In this document: positions 23,073 through 31,695 of the stretch, one piece after another
Layout: each line of letters starts with the position of its first letter
Numbering within the stretch: the stretch's first letter is position 1
DNA from: an uncultured Clostridia bacterium
GTDB lineage: Bacteria > Bacillota > Clostridia > UBA1381
NCBI GenBank assembly: GCA_934462715.1
Contig: CAKSIJ010000022.1
Coordinates: 1 to 36,947 of the forward strand
Direction: 5' to 3'
DNA length: 36,947 bases
Notes under the pieces: generated by a model
The model's database searches: none
Told to the model about the DNA's origin: nothing
The model's input: the letters and a program-made list of their open reading frames with translations, nothing else
Made by a program: the position numbers and the translations under genes

Positions 23073-24308
23073 ATGAGAAGAGTTGCAGTAACAGGAATGG
23101 GAGCAATAACTCCGGTCGGCAACGATGTCGGCACTTTTTGGAACAGTCTTACGGAGGGAAAATGCGGAATAGATTTAATTACACATTTTGACGCTTCGGA
23201 ATATAAGTCAAAGCTTGCTGCGGAGGTTCGTGATTTTGAGCCGGAGAAGTATATGGATAAAGCGGAAATACGAAAATCGGACAGATTTACACAGTTTGCG
23301 GTCGCCGCAGCCGCACAGGCAATCGAGGACAGCGGAATAATAGATAACATAGATTCCGACAAGCTCGGAGTATATTTCGGCTCGGGGATTGGCGGCTTCG
23401 ATACGTTTATCAACGAACACAACAACCTTATTGAAAAAGGGCCGCAAAGAGTTTCTGCAATGTTTATTCCCAAAATGATTTCCAACATTGCAGCCGGTCA
23501 TATAGCAATAAAATATAAAGCAACAGGTCCGTGCCTTTCGTTTTCAACCGCTTGCGCAACAGGAACAACAGCAATCGGCGAAGCATACAGGGCAATCAGA
23601 GGCGGATATGTTGACGCAGTAATTGCCGGCGGAGCGGAGGCGACAATATCGCCTCTTGCCGTAGCCGGATTTATCAACTGCATGGCACTGACAAAAACAG
23701 CGGACAAAACAGCCGCTTCAATTCCGTTTGACAAAAGACGCAGCGGCTTTGTAATGGGTGAGGGCGGCGGTGCTCTTATTCTTGAAGAGTACGAACATGC
23801 AAAGAAAAGAAACGCAAAAATCTACGCTGAAATCATCGGCTACGGAAGTACCTGCGACGCTTTTCACATCACCGCTCCCGACAGCAGCGCAGTCGCTTCG
23901 GCAAAAGCAATTTCCGATTGTTACAAGGAATCGGGCGCAGACACGGCTGCCGATAAAATCTATGTAAACGCACACGGCACAAGCACGCCGTTAAATGACA
24001 AAACCGAAACAAAGGCATTAAAAAATGTGTTCGGCGATGACGCTTACAAGCTTCATATCAGCTCAACCAAATCAATGACGGGTCATTTGCTCGGAGCGGC
24101 AGGCGCAGTTGAAGCGATTGCGTCAATCCTCGCTCTGAACAACGGCATCGTACCTCCGACAATCGGTTACAAGGAAAAGGACGAGGAATGTGACCTTGAC
24201 TATACGCCGAATACCGCAAAATCAACAGAGCTTGACCTTGCAATGTCGGTATCGCTCGGCTTCGGCGGTCATAATGCCTGCATAGGTTTTAAGAAAGCAG
24301 ATAATTAA
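23073..24308 (+). CDS. fabF: Beta-ketoacyl-ACP synthase II
   Basis: A 411-residue elongating condensing enzyme. The catalytic Cys161 is in FSTACATG, and the two active-site His residues are 301 (NAHGTSTPLND) and 338 (KSMTGHLLGA). It starts MRRVAVTGMGAITPVG, typical of FabF. GGAG at 23063-23066 selects ATG 23073; the longer frame from GTG 23031 runs through the hairpin and lacks a ribosome site. With FabZ, FabK and a reductase it completes each two-carbon cycle. fabG, the ketoacyl reductase for the next step, is not in this operon. Confidence 0.95.
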   Translation: MRRVAVTGMGAITPVGNDVGTFWNSLTEGKCGIDLITHFDASEYKSKLAAEVRDFEPEKYMDKAEIRKSDRFTQFAVAAAAQAIEDSGIIDNIDSDKLGVYFGSGIGGFDTFINEHNNLIEKGPQRVSAMFIPKMISNIAAGHIAIKYKATGPCLSFSTACATGTTAIGEAYRAIRGGYVDAVIAGGAEATISPLAVAGFINCMALTKTADKTAASIPFDKRRSGFVMGEGGGALILEEYEHAKKRNAKIYAEIIGYGSTCDAFHITAPDSSAVASAKAISDCYKESGADTAADKIYVNAHGTSTPLNDKTETKALKNVFGDDAYKLHISSTKSMTGHLLGAAGAVEAIASILALNNGIVPPTIGYKEKDEECDLDYTPNTAKSTELDLAMSVSLGFGGHNACIGFKKADN

Positions 24309-24320
24309 CTTGAGATTTAT

Positions 24321-24345
24321 GCCGCCGTACGGCGGCGGAACGGAG
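24321..24345 (+). promoter_or_regulatory. GC-rich hairpin before the fabZ ribosome site
   Basis: GCCGCCG-TA-CGGCGGC (24321-24336), then GGAA and CGGAG (24341-24345). The same layout, GCCGCCG-T-CGGCGGC then GGAATGGAG, occurs before ntpE on the other strand at 31696-31710. Confidence 0.7.
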
Positions 24346-24352
24346 ATTAAAA

Positions 24353-24778
24353 TTGAATAAAGAAGAAATAAAAAAAATCTTACCTCACAGAGATAATATG
24401 CTGCTTCTCGATGAAGCGGAGCTGATAGACGGAAAAGCTCACGGAAAATTAAAAATAAACGGTGACGAATGGTTTTTAAAGGGGCATTTTCCCTCCAATC
24501 CTGTTGTGCCGGGCGTTATTCTTTGTGAAATACTTGCGCAGTCAACCTGTGTGTGCCTTAATGATGAAATCGAACCGGGTCAGCTTCCGCTCTACACGGG
24601 TCTTGACAGAGTAAAATTCAGACACCCAGTAGTTCCGGGAGATACCTTTGAAACCGAATGTGAAATAACAAGAGTGAGAAAGCCCTTCTATTTTGCAAAG
24701 GGCAAGGGCTTTGTTAACGGAAAGCTTTGTATCAGCGCGGAATTTTCCTTTGCCATAACCGATAAAAAAGAGGTCTGA
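24353..24778 (+). CDS. fabZ: 3-hydroxyacyl-ACP dehydratase
   Basis: A 141-residue hot-dog-fold dehydratase that removes water from 3-hydroxyacyl-ACP. Active-site His45 is in KGHFPSNPVVPG and the partner Glu59 in CEILAQ; LPHRDNMLLLDE is the normal N-terminus. The start is TTG 24353, supported by CGGAG 7 nt before it and by the absence of any in-frame ATG. It works on products of the ketoacyl reductase and supplies FabK. The thioesterase gene follows after 6 bp. Confidence 0.93.
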   Translation: MNKEEIKKILPHRDNMLLLDEAELIDGKAHGKLKINGDEWFLKGHFPSNPVVPGVILCEILAQSTCVCLNDEIEPGQLPLYTGLDRVKFRHPVVPGDTFETECEITRVRKPFYFAKGKGFVNGKLCISAEFSFAITDKKEV

Positions 24779-24784
24779 TAAGCT

Positions 24785-25486
24785 ATGTACAAAAAAGAAT
24801 ATTTCTTTCGCTACAGCGATATAGACTGCTGTGAAAAAATCAAGATCAGCACCATAATAGATATTTTGCAGGATATTTCCATATTACATTCCGCCAATGC
24901 CGGTTATCCGCGAGATACTCTTGTATCCATGTCAATTGCATGGCTTCTTTTGGGCTGGAGAATCAAATTCATTTCTCCGATAGACAAAAATCTTCCGATC
25001 GAAGTATCTACCGGTATAATGAGCGTGCAAAAATTTGAAGCGCAGCGAAAGTATGAAATTCACCAAAACGGCGAATGTAAGGTTATCGCAACAGCGGTAT
25101 GGTTTACCGTGAATCTCAAAGAAATGAAGATAATCCGTCCGCCTGAGGAAATATATATGTCATACGAAAACATAACAGAACCGGACAACAGGCTTGAATT
25201 TACAAGACTTCGTCCGAAAAAGCTTAAAAACAGCATAGGCAGTTTTAATGTCGAACGCAGAGATATTGACACCAACAAGCATATGAACAATGTTCGTTCC
25301 GTAGAAGCCGCTCTTGATTTTCTCCCCGAAAGCGTCGATATAAAAGAGCTTTGGGTTACTTACCGCCGCTCCCTGCACGCAAATGAGAATATCGGTGTTT
25401 TTGCGGAGCAGTCGGACAAGAAATATTTTATCGAACTCGTTAATTCCGCCGGAGAATCCGGAGTCTTATTAAAAATCATTTTATAA
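24785..25486 (+). CDS. Acyl-ACP thioesterase (FatA/FatB-like)
   Basis: A 233-residue double hot-dog protein of the acyl-ACP thioesterase family (PF01643). The N-terminal half has FFRYSDIDCCEKIKISTIID and MSIAWLLLGWRI; the C-terminal half has VERRDIDTNKHMNNVR, where Asp162, Asn164 and His166 form the catalytic block. It cuts finished chains from acyl carrier protein and releases free fatty acids, which would set chain length or feed exogenous-type acyl use (family knowledge; the role here is inferred). AGAGG lies ~10 nt before the ATG, and the gene begins 6 bp after fabZ. It closes the operon, as a terminator follows at 25499. Confidence 0.9.
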   Translation: MYKKEYFFRYSDIDCCEKIKISTIIDILQDISILHSANAGYPRDTLVSMSIAWLLLGWRIKFISPIDKNLPIEVSTGIMSVQKFEAQRKYEIHQNGECKVIATAVWFTVNLKEMKIIRPPEEIYMSYENITEPDNRLEFTRLRPKKLKNSIGSFNVERRDIDTNKHMNNVRSVEAALDFLPESVDIKELWVTYRRSLHANENIGVFAEQSDKKYFIELVNSAGESGVLLKIIL

Positions 25487-25498
25487 AAACTCATGTGA

Positions 25499-25530
25499 AA
25501 GCACTGCCCGATTCTGCGCCAGTGCTTTTT
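25499..25530 (+). terminator. Terminator of the fatty-acid operon
   Basis: AAGCACTG (25499-25506) pairs with CAGTGCTT (25520-25527) around a 13-nt loop, then a T-run to 25530. Confidence 0.85.
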
Positions 25531-25541
25531 AAAATTTACCG

Positions 25542-25570
25542 TTGATTTACGGCAGAATATGTGCTATAAT
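25542..25570 (+). promoter_or_regulatory. Promoter of the small NUDIX-leader unit
   Basis: TTGATT (25542-25547), 17-bp spacer, TGC-TATAAT (25565-25570), an extended -10 promoter. Confidence 0.85.
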
Positions 25571-25609
25571 TAAATCACATATTACAAAAGAATATCCGGA
25601 GGTTCACAT

Positions 25610-25702
25610 ATGGATAAATGGTTATCGTGGGCAATTGAAATTCAAAGTCTGGCTCAGTCCGGGCTTGCATATACCGACAACGTATATGATATAGAACGAT
25701 AA
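25610..25702 (+). pseudogene. 30-codon ORF resembling the start of a NUDIX hydrolase
   Basis: CGGAGG is 7 nt before ATG 25610, which opens MDKWLSWAIEIQSLAQSGLA and ends YDIER at TAA 25700-25702. This matches the N-terminal domain of NUDIX hydrolases with a substrate-recognition leader (PF12535, where W..WA.E.Q..AQ.GL.Y...YD.ERY is usual). The hydrolase domain itself is absent: a terminator follows 28 nt later. The unit has a strong promoter, a good ribosome site and a strong terminator, so it is expressed as a short RNA. Either it is a shortened relic, or a true small protein reusing the domain. Confidence 0.65.
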
Positions 25703-25730
25703 AAACCGGCAGACAATGTTTGATTAAAAC

Positions 25731-25775
25731 AAAACCGGTAAATCCCCAATCAAATACGGGATTTACCGGTTTTTT
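25731..25775. terminator. Bidirectional terminator between the NUDIX-leader unit and the V-ATPase operon
   Basis: A perfect 16-bp stem: AAAACCGGTAAATCCC (25731-25746) with GGGATTTACCGGTTTT (25758-25773), loop 11 nt, followed by T to 25775 on the plus strand. On the minus strand it is followed by TTTTGTTTT, so it also ends the V-ATPase operon that converges from the right. Confidence 0.95.
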
Positions 25776-25800
25776 CAACAGTCCTGATTATATCCTTTTA

Positions 25801-26448
25801 TCATTTTTTCAGATTCTGTTCTATAACCATATCCTTAACCTTTAAAAGTCTTGTTGTATTGCTTCTGTCAGCCTCGTCAAGCTTCATTGAAATGTACTTA
25901 ATTGTATCCTGATAATTCGGTATCATGACATATTCCAAAGCGTTGACGCGTCTGCGTGTTTTTTCTATTTCCGAAGCGAGCATCTGAGCTGATTTTTCAC
26001 ATTCGGCAAGCCTTAACATATCGGAAAGAGCCTCGGAAAGCAGCAAAACTGCCTTGTCAAGGTCTGCCCCGGTATTCACAAAGCCGTATGAGTATATATC
26101 GGTAACAGAATCGGTTTTTGTTTTCACCTCAAAGGTCGGAATGTTCACGCTCATTACGTTCCTTTCGCCGACTTTAAGCTCTACTCCCTGCTTCGGCATA
26201 AGCAATGCGGAAACAAGAGCCTCTCTCTGCATTACCGCACCTGCAACAGACATATATTGATTCGCCTTTTTCAGCTTTTCCTCAACATTTTCTCTCAGAA
26301 GCTTATTTTCTCTTACAATATCCAAAAAGCGCCGCATAAGCTCATCACGCTTATCCTTTAAAAGCTTGTGACCCCTCAAAGCGGTGGAAAGGCTTTTTTT
26401 AAGTCTTGTAAGCTCCATTCTTGTGGGATTAACATTTAACTGTGCCAT
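25801..26448 (-). CDS. ntpD: V-type ATPase subunit D
   Basis: A 215-residue central-stalk subunit that links the A3B3 head to the rotor. It starts MAQLNVNPTRMELTRLKKSL, the family signature, and is almost all helical: two long coiled-coil arms (about 10-75 and 130-205) around a short beta region, as in DF shafts. Within the complex it rotates with subunit F. AAAGGAGG lies 5 nt before the ATG, preceded by a GC-rich hairpin. It is the last gene of the operon and ends in front of the bidirectional terminator. Confidence 0.95.
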   Translation of the reverse strand: MAQLNVNPTRMELTRLKKSLSTALRGHKLLKDKRDELMRRFLDIVRENKLLRENVEEKLKKANQYMSVAGAVMQREALVSALLMPKQGVELKVGERNVMSVNIPTFEVKTKTDSVTDIYSYGFVNTGADLDKAVLLLSEALSDMLRLAECEKSAQMLASEIEKTRRRVNALEYVMIPNYQDTIKYISMKLDEADRSNTTRLLKVKDMVIEQNLKK

Positions 26449-26462
26449 ACAAACCTCCTTTC

Positions 26463-26479
26463 AGCCGCCGATTGCGGCT
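26463..26479 (-). promoter_or_regulatory. Hairpin before the ntpD ribosome site
   Basis: AGCCGC pairs with GCGGCT around a 5-nt loop, one base from the AAAGGAGG of ntpD (26454-26461). It is the shortest of the hairpin and ribosome-site pairs in the window. Confidence 0.6.
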
Positions 26480-26511
26480 TAAATACTAAAAATACAGATT
26501 CGCTATTGCAC

Positions 26512-27882
26512 TTATTTTCCGTAATACTCGTCAAGATATTCGTCCTTGATTCTCTTAAGCTCACTTCTCGGCAGTATCGACAACAGCTTCCAGCCGATAG
26601 TAAGCGTTTCCTCAATGGTTCTGTCGGTTGTATAGCCTTGAGATACATATTGCTTTTCAAACTCATCCGCAAATTTCGCATAAAGCTTATCAACGTCAGA
26701 AAGTGCGGCTTCACCGAGAATTACCATAAGCTCTTTTGCTTCTTTACCTCTTGCATATGCCGCAAAAAGCTGGTTCATGGTATTTGCGTGATCCTCTCTT
26801 GTCTTGCCCTTTCCTATACCCTTATCCTTAAGTCTTGAAAGCGACGGCAAAACGTCAATCGGAGGAGCAATATTTTTTCTGTAAAGCTCACGGCTCAATA
26901 TAATCTGACCCTCTGTAATATATCCCGTAAGGTCGGGGATCGGGTGGGTTTTATCGTCCTCGGGCATGGTCAGAATAGGAATAAGAGTTATACTTCCGTT
27001 CTTTCCCTTTAATCTTCCGGCACGTTCATAAAGGCTCGCAAGGTCTGTATACATATATCCAGGATAACCTCGTCTGCCCGGTACTTCCTTTCTTGCCGCC
27101 GATACCTCTCTCAATGCGTCCGCATAGTTTGTTATATCGGTCATTATTACAAGCACGTGCATATCCAAATCAAACGCAAGATATTCAGCGGCGGTAAGCG
27201 CCATTCTCGGCGTTGCAATACGCTCGATTGCAGGGTCGTTTGCAAGGTTTACAAACAATACAGTCCTTTCCATTGCCCCCGTACGTTTAAAATCTTCAAT
27301 GAAGAAATTAGCTTCTTCAAACGTAATGCCGATAGCCGCAAAGACAACCGCAAATTTATCATCTGTTCCGACAACCTTAGCCTGTCTTGCAATCTGAGCC
27401 GCAAGATTTGCGTGCGGCAAGCCGGAGCCTGAAAAAATCGGCAGCTTTTGACCTCTTACAAGCGTATTCAGACCGTCAATTGCAGAAACTCCCGTTTGTA
27501 TAAACTCCTCCGGATAATTTCTCGCCGCCGGATTCATCGGCACGCCGTTTACATCTATTCTCTTGTCCGGAATAATTTCCGGTTTTCCGTCCTTTGCGTG
27601 TCCCAGACCGTCAAATACTCTGCCGAGCATATCCTCCGATACGCCAAGCTCTATTCCGTGTCCCAGAAAACGCACCTTACTGTCTGCAAGATTTATTCCT
27701 GCGCTGTTTTCAAACAGCTGTACCAAAGCATCGCTTCCGTTTATTTCAAGCACACGGCAGCGGCGTCTTTCGCCGTTTGATAATTCAATTTCACCCAATT
27801 CGTTATAGGTTACGCCCTCAACATCACGTATAAGCATAAGAGGACCGGCAACCTCCTGAATTGTGCGGTATTCCTTTGGCAT
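26512..27882 (-). CDS. ntpB: V-type ATPase subunit B
   Basis: A 456-residue non-catalytic head subunit. It starts MPKEYRTIQEVAGPLMLI and has the RecA-type domain without a classic P-loop: FSGSGLPHANLAAQIARQ replaces GxxxxGKT, as usual in B subunits. ITNYADALREVSAARKEVPGRRGYPGYMYTDL and GSITLIPILTMPEDDKTHPIPDL are the conserved central segments. It alternates with subunit A in the A3B3 hexamer. AAGGG lies about 11 nt before the ATG. About 47 bp separates it from ntpA upstream; ntpD follows after about 60 bp. Confidence 0.97.
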   Translation of the reverse strand: MPKEYRTIQEVAGPLMLIRDVEGVTYNELGEIELSNGERRRCRVLEINGSDALVQLFENSAGINLADSKVRFLGHGIELGVSEDMLGRVFDGLGHAKDGKPEIIPDKRIDVNGVPMNPAARNYPEEFIQTGVSAIDGLNTLVRGQKLPIFSGSGLPHANLAAQIARQAKVVGTDDKFAVVFAAIGITFEEANFFIEDFKRTGAMERTVLFVNLANDPAIERIATPRMALTAAEYLAFDLDMHVLVIMTDITNYADALREVSAARKEVPGRRGYPGYMYTDLASLYERAGRLKGKNGSITLIPILTMPEDDKTHPIPDLTGYITEGQIILSRELYRKNIAPPIDVLPSLSRLKDKGIGKGKTREDHANTMNQLFAAYARGKEAKELMVILGEAALSDVDKLYAKFADEFEKQYVSQGYTTDRTIEETLTIGWKLLSILPRSELKRIKDEYLDEYYGK

Positions 27883-27929
27883 TTTGCATCAATTCCCTTC
27901 GATATATTTTCACTGACTATCGGCTATTA

Positions 27930-29699
27930 TTATTCTTCAGCCGTTTTTTGAACCTCTTCGACTTCTTTATTCAGTTCATCCTTTATCTGACGTGCTTCTT
28001 CGGGAACCTTATCCTCCGGAACATACTTGATTCTGCCGATACGTTCCCTTACAGGTACATCAATCAGCTTGTTTACGTTTGCTCCGTTATCAACGGCATC
28101 GGTCGCAGTATCAAAATAATAAAGAACAAGCTTCATCATTTCGCATTGCTTTTTGAGCGACGCATAGGTATCAACCTCATGGAATGCGTCCTGGTGCAGA
28201 TAGTCCTCTCTTATCGAGCGAGCCGCTTCAAGCTTTAATCTGTCGTGCGCATTGAGCGCGTCCATACCAACAAGCTTAACTATTTCATCAAGCTCCGCTT
28301 CGTCCTGAAGCAATGCCATAACCCTGTTTCTTAAATTCATCCACTCGGGATCGATATTTTCACAGAACCATTTTTCCATCATATCGAGATACAGTGAGTA
28401 GCTCTTAAGCCAGTTGATTGCAGGAAAATGACGTCTGTAAGCAAGAGATGAATCCAGTCCCCAGAATACCTTTACTATTCTGAGAGTTGCCTGTGTAACA
28501 GGCTCGGAAATATCTCCTCCCTGAGGAGAAACAGCTCCTACAATGCTCAAAGCGCCCTCTCTTTCACCGCCGATAGACTTAACTCTTCCGGCTCTTTCAT
28601 AGAACCCGGCAAGACGGCTTCCCAGATATGCGGGATAACCCTCCTCGCCCGGCATTTCTTCAAGTCGGCCGGACATTTCTCTCAAAGCCTCTGCCCATCG
28701 TGATGTGGAGTCTGCAAGCAGTACAACACTGTAGCCCATATCTCTGAAATATTCGGCAATTGTAATACCGGTATAAATAGAAGCCTCACGAGCCGCAACC
28801 GGCATATCCGATGTATTTGCGATAAGAACGGTTCTTTCCATAAGCGTTTTGCCGGTTCTCGGATCCTTGATCTCCGGGAACTCATTTAAAACGTCGGTCA
28901 TCTCGTTTCCTCGTTCTCCGCAGCCTATATATACCACAATATCTGCGTCAGCCCATTTTGCAAGCTGATGCTGTACAACCGTTTTTCCGCTTCCGAAAGG
29001 TCCCGGAACAGTACCGACGCCGCCCTTTGCAATCGGGAACAAGGTATCTATAACTCTCTGTCCCGTTACAAGCGGAATATCCGGCGACAGCTTTTCGGTA
29101 TAGGGTCTGCCGACACGGACGGGCCATTTCTGCATTAAGTAAAGCTCCGTTATTTTTCCGTCGCTGCCCTTAACCTTGCCTATAACCTCCGTAACCGTGT
29201 AGCTGCCCGAATTAAGCTCAATAAGCTCTCCGTCAACCCTCGGCGGTACCATTATTTTATGTTCAACAACGGCAGTTTCGTTTACCGTTCCCAGAATCAT
29301 TCCGCCGCTGACCTTATCACCCGGCTTTAAAGCGGCTGTAAATTCCCATTTTTTATCTCTGTCAAGAGCAGGAACGCTTATTCCTCTTTGCAGATTTGTT
29401 CCTGCCTTTTCCATTATTGCGTCAAGCGGCCTTTGAATACCGTCATAAATACTCTTTATAAGTCCCGGTCCAAGCTCAACGCTCAAAGGACTTCCGGTTG
29501 AGATAACCTCTCCGCCGGGTCCGAGTCCCGATGTTTCCTCGTAAACCTGTATCGACGCCTCATCGCCGTGCATTTCTATTATTTCACCTATAAGACCGTA
29601 GCTGCTTACTCGTACAACGTCATACATATTAGCGTCACGCATATTTTCAGCAATAACCAGAGGACCGGAAACCTTTTTAATTATACCTTTACTTTCCAT
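27930..29699 (-). CDS. ntpA: V-type ATPase catalytic subunit A
   Basis: A 589-residue catalytic subunit. The P-loop GPFGSGKT is at residues 233-240, the A-type non-homologous insert precedes it (about 110-200), and IGCGERGNEMTDVL, SVVLLADSTSRWAEALREMS and PGEEGYPAYLGSRLA follow in the standard order. It hydrolyses or makes ATP at the interface with subunit B. The start is ATG 29699 with AAAGGAG 15 nt upstream, an unusually long spacing; no closer start fits. Two inverted repeats lie in the upstream gap. The length is normal for clostridial NtpA. Confidence 0.97.
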   Translation of the reverse strand: MESKGIIKKVSGPLVIAENMRDANMYDVVRVSSYGLIGEIIEMHGDEASIQVYEETSGLGPGGEVISTGSPLSVELGPGLIKSIYDGIQRPLDAIMEKAGTNLQRGISVPALDRDKKWEFTAALKPGDKVSGGMILGTVNETAVVEHKIMVPPRVDGELIELNSGSYTVTEVIGKVKGSDGKITELYLMQKWPVRVGRPYTEKLSPDIPLVTGQRVIDTLFPIAKGGVGTVPGPFGSGKTVVQHQLAKWADADIVVYIGCGERGNEMTDVLNEFPEIKDPRTGKTLMERTVLIANTSDMPVAAREASIYTGITIAEYFRDMGYSVVLLADSTSRWAEALREMSGRLEEMPGEEGYPAYLGSRLAGFYERAGRVKSIGGEREGALSIVGAVSPQGGDISEPVTQATLRIVKVFWGLDSSLAYRRHFPAINWLKSYSLYLDMMEKWFCENIDPEWMNLRNRVMALLQDEAELDEIVKLVGMDALNAHDRLKLEAARSIREDYLHQDAFHEVDTYASLKKQCEMMKLVLYYFDTATDAVDNGANVNKLIDVPVRERIGRIKYVPEDKVPEEARQIKDELNKEVEEVQKTAEE

Positions 29700-29741
29700 T
29701 ACTATACTGTGCAGCTCCTTTCAAAAGAGTCTATCGGACGG

Positions 29742-29793
29742 CTGCGGAAATTTTCGCACCGCAGACTGCCGAAAAATTATCATCTGCCGGCAG
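29742..29793 (-). promoter_or_regulatory. Inverted repeats in the ntpF-ntpA gap
   Basis: CTGCGG/CCGCAG (29742-29747 with 29759-29764) and the palindrome CTGCCGGCAG (29784-29793) lie in the 98-bp gap before ntpA. They recall the hairpins before other ribosome sites here but lie 22 nt or more from the Shine-Dalgarno. Confidence 0.5.
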
Positions 29794-29797
29794 ATTA

Positions 29798-30118
29798 TTA
29801 ATTGTCGCCGAAAATAATATCGGAACCTACTGCCTGTTCAACATATTTCTTTACGTTTGAAATTCCGAATCCCGTTGACCCCTTGCAGGACGGAATCGGG
29901 ATAATTGCCGGAGTCTGTTTTTCTTTGTATTTTTCAAACAGCTTCGGCATTTTTTCTATATATTCCTCGGTGATATAGATTATTCCGTATATACCGTCGG
30001 CAAGCTTTTTGAGCGTTACTTCGGCTTCTTCAAGGCTTTCAACCGGATAAGTATCAAGACCGAGCGCCGCAAAACCACAAATGCTGTCATAGTCACCTAT
30101 TACTCCGATTTTATACAT
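29798..30118 (-). CDS. ntpF: V-type ATPase subunit F
   Basis: A small Rossmann-like central-stalk subunit, 106 residues from ATG 30118, starting MYKIGVIGDYDSICGF, the family signature; GIIYITEEYIEKM and AIIPIPSCKGSTGFGI follow in the usual order. It pairs with subunit D to stiffen the rotor. A GTG at 30127, 4 nt after a GGAAAGG site, is the alternative start. The gene begins inside the end of ntpC, so both are translationally coupled. Confidence 0.92.
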   Translation of the reverse strand: MYKIGVIGDYDSICGFAALGLDTYPVESLEEAEVTLKKLADGIYGIIYITEEYIEKMPKLFEKYKEKQTPAIIPIPSCKGSTGFGISNVKKYVEQAVGSDIIFGDN

Positions 30119-31079
30119 ACATATCACGCAGCCTTTCCGAAAGTATATTTACCGGCACGCCGTTGAGCTTGCCCGAAAGAATTATTCTGACTGCCTGAAG
30201 CTCATATTCTTTGGCGATAAGAAAAGCTATTATAGGATCAAAGCCAAAGCATTTGCGCTTTGCTTTTTTGATATATTCCATTCTTTTGTTGTCACACCAA
30301 AGTTCAAAATCCGATAATGACTCTTTCAGCTTTTCCGCCGCTTCGGGATAGCCTATTGAAGCAACCGCGTCACAAACGCTGTCAAAAGACGAAAGTGCGG
30401 CTTCGGTAAGTCTTTCATAATGCGAATCCTTGTTTTTAACCATTGCGGAGCTTATAAAGTCCTTGCTTCTTCCGACCGCTCTTGCGGCTATTTTCATATT
30501 TGCTATAACAATATTGAGGTCAACCCAGCCGGTCAGAAATTCATTCTTTTCCTTATCTGCACGCTTTTTCATTTCCTCAAGGCATTTTCTGTCGGCGTAA
30601 ACCTCCGCTTTCTGCCCGTCATGAGTTTCGGTAATTATTTTATACGCCCGCTCACAAGCTTCGCTCATAAATTTGGGAAGCTCGGAAAAATCCGTATTTT
30701 TTATTGCGTCGCATATTGCCTGCGGATCTGTTATGCATGGCTTAATTATTAAATTTTCCCAAGCAGTATCCGTAATAACCGCTTTGAGTACGGTTTTCAA
30801 ATTGTGAAAATCATTCTTATAAAGCAGAACGTCAAGCGGCGCACCCGCCGGACATACCTCTCTTGCCTCGCTCCATGCATATTCAAGCTCTTTTTTTATC
30901 AGACCGTCAACGCTGTCGCTGTCCGAGCCGTTCTTTGAAAAACCGCTGTCATGAATCAGCTTTACCGCGTCCTCATAGCTTTCGCTGTTTAATATCGCTT
31001 CAAGCGTGCCTGCGGTAAGCATTTTATTTTCAAGTGTTCTGATATATGCAACTGCATATGTGTAATCGGTATCTTTCAA
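30111..31079 (-). CDS. ntpC: V-type ATPase subunit C
   Basis: A 322-residue, mostly helical subunit connecting the rotor ring with the stalk. It begins with DTDYTYAVAYIRTLENKML, normal for the AtpC/NtpC family, and has three repeated helical segments. The start codon is TTG 31079 behind GGGGTGAT, since no in-frame ATG is nearby. It overlaps the ntpF start by a few bases and lies 10 bp after ntpE, so these subunits are made together. Confidence 0.92.
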   Translation of the reverse strand: MKDTDYTYAVAYIRTLENKMLTAGTLEAILNSESYEDAVKLIHDSGFSKNGSDSDSVDGLIKKELEYAWSEAREVCPAGAPLDVLLYKNDFHNLKTVLKAVITDTAWENLIIKPCITDPQAICDAIKNTDFSELPKFMSEACERAYKIITETHDGQKAEVYADRKCLEEMKKRADKEKNEFLTGWVDLNIVIANMKIAARAVGRSKDFISSAMVKNKDSHYERLTEAALSSFDSVCDAVASIGYPEAAEKLKESLSDFELWCDNKRMEYIKKAKRKCFGFDPIIAFLIAKEYELQAVRIILSGKLNGVPVNILSERLRDMYV

Positions 31080-31089
31080 GAAATCACCC

Positions 31090-31680
31090 CTATTCGGCAG
31101 CGTTTACGCACGCATTGACTATATCCGTAAGCTTACTGTGCTTATCCTCAAAAATACTGTCAACAGAACAATTGATTTCTATCTTGCCGCATCGGATTAT
31201 GAATCCCGAATCAATATCTGCGGTTTTGTCCGAAATCGTCAGAGCTTCCTTTGATATTTCCTTAATGTAGGCGGTCAGCTCCTTGTCAGCAAGTTCTTTA
31301 TCCTTTTTTGAAAAAATCACTTCGCCGTTTTTGCCCGGCACGGAATTTTTCAAAAGGGTTTTAAGTATTTGCACATACTCATCTGTACCGCAGGCTTTGA
31401 TTCTGTTTCTCGCTTCCGCAATAATATTGTTGATAGCGGCGCTTTTCATTTCCAAAAGAATCCGTTTTTCATTCTGACGGTCTGCCGATTCGCCCATTTT
31501 AATAATTCTGTCACAGTCGGTCCGCAGCTTTTCCTGTGCTTCAGACCGGATTTTTTCGTTATCAATTTCCGATTGCTTAATTATTTCAGCCGCCTCCGAA
31601 CGTGCTTTGCCGATTATTTCATCAGCCTCGGAGCGTGCCTTTTCCTTAATGCGTTCGGTAATTTTATTCAGTCCGTCCAT
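31090..31680 (-). CDS. ntpE: V-type ATPase subunit E
   Basis: A 196-residue peripheral-stalk subunit. The first ~75 residues (MDGLNKITERIKEKARSEAD and on) form a charged coiled coil rich in E, A, R and K that pairs with subunit H/G; the C-terminal part is the globular head-binding domain. GGAG lies 6 nt before ATG 31680; the ATG at 31692 overlaps this site and is rejected. A GC-rich hairpin stands just upstream (31696-31710). Confidence 0.88.
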   Translation of the reverse strand: MDGLNKITERIKEKARSEADEIIGKARSEAAEIIKQSEIDNEKIRSEAQEKLRTDCDRIIKMGESADRQNEKRILLEMKSAAINNIIAEARNRIKACGTDEYVQILKTLLKNSVPGKNGEVIFSKKDKELADKELTAYIKEISKEALTISDKTADIDSGFIIRCGKIEINCSVDSIFEDKHSKLTDIVNACVNAAE

Positions 31681-31695
31681 ATCAATCTCCATTCC

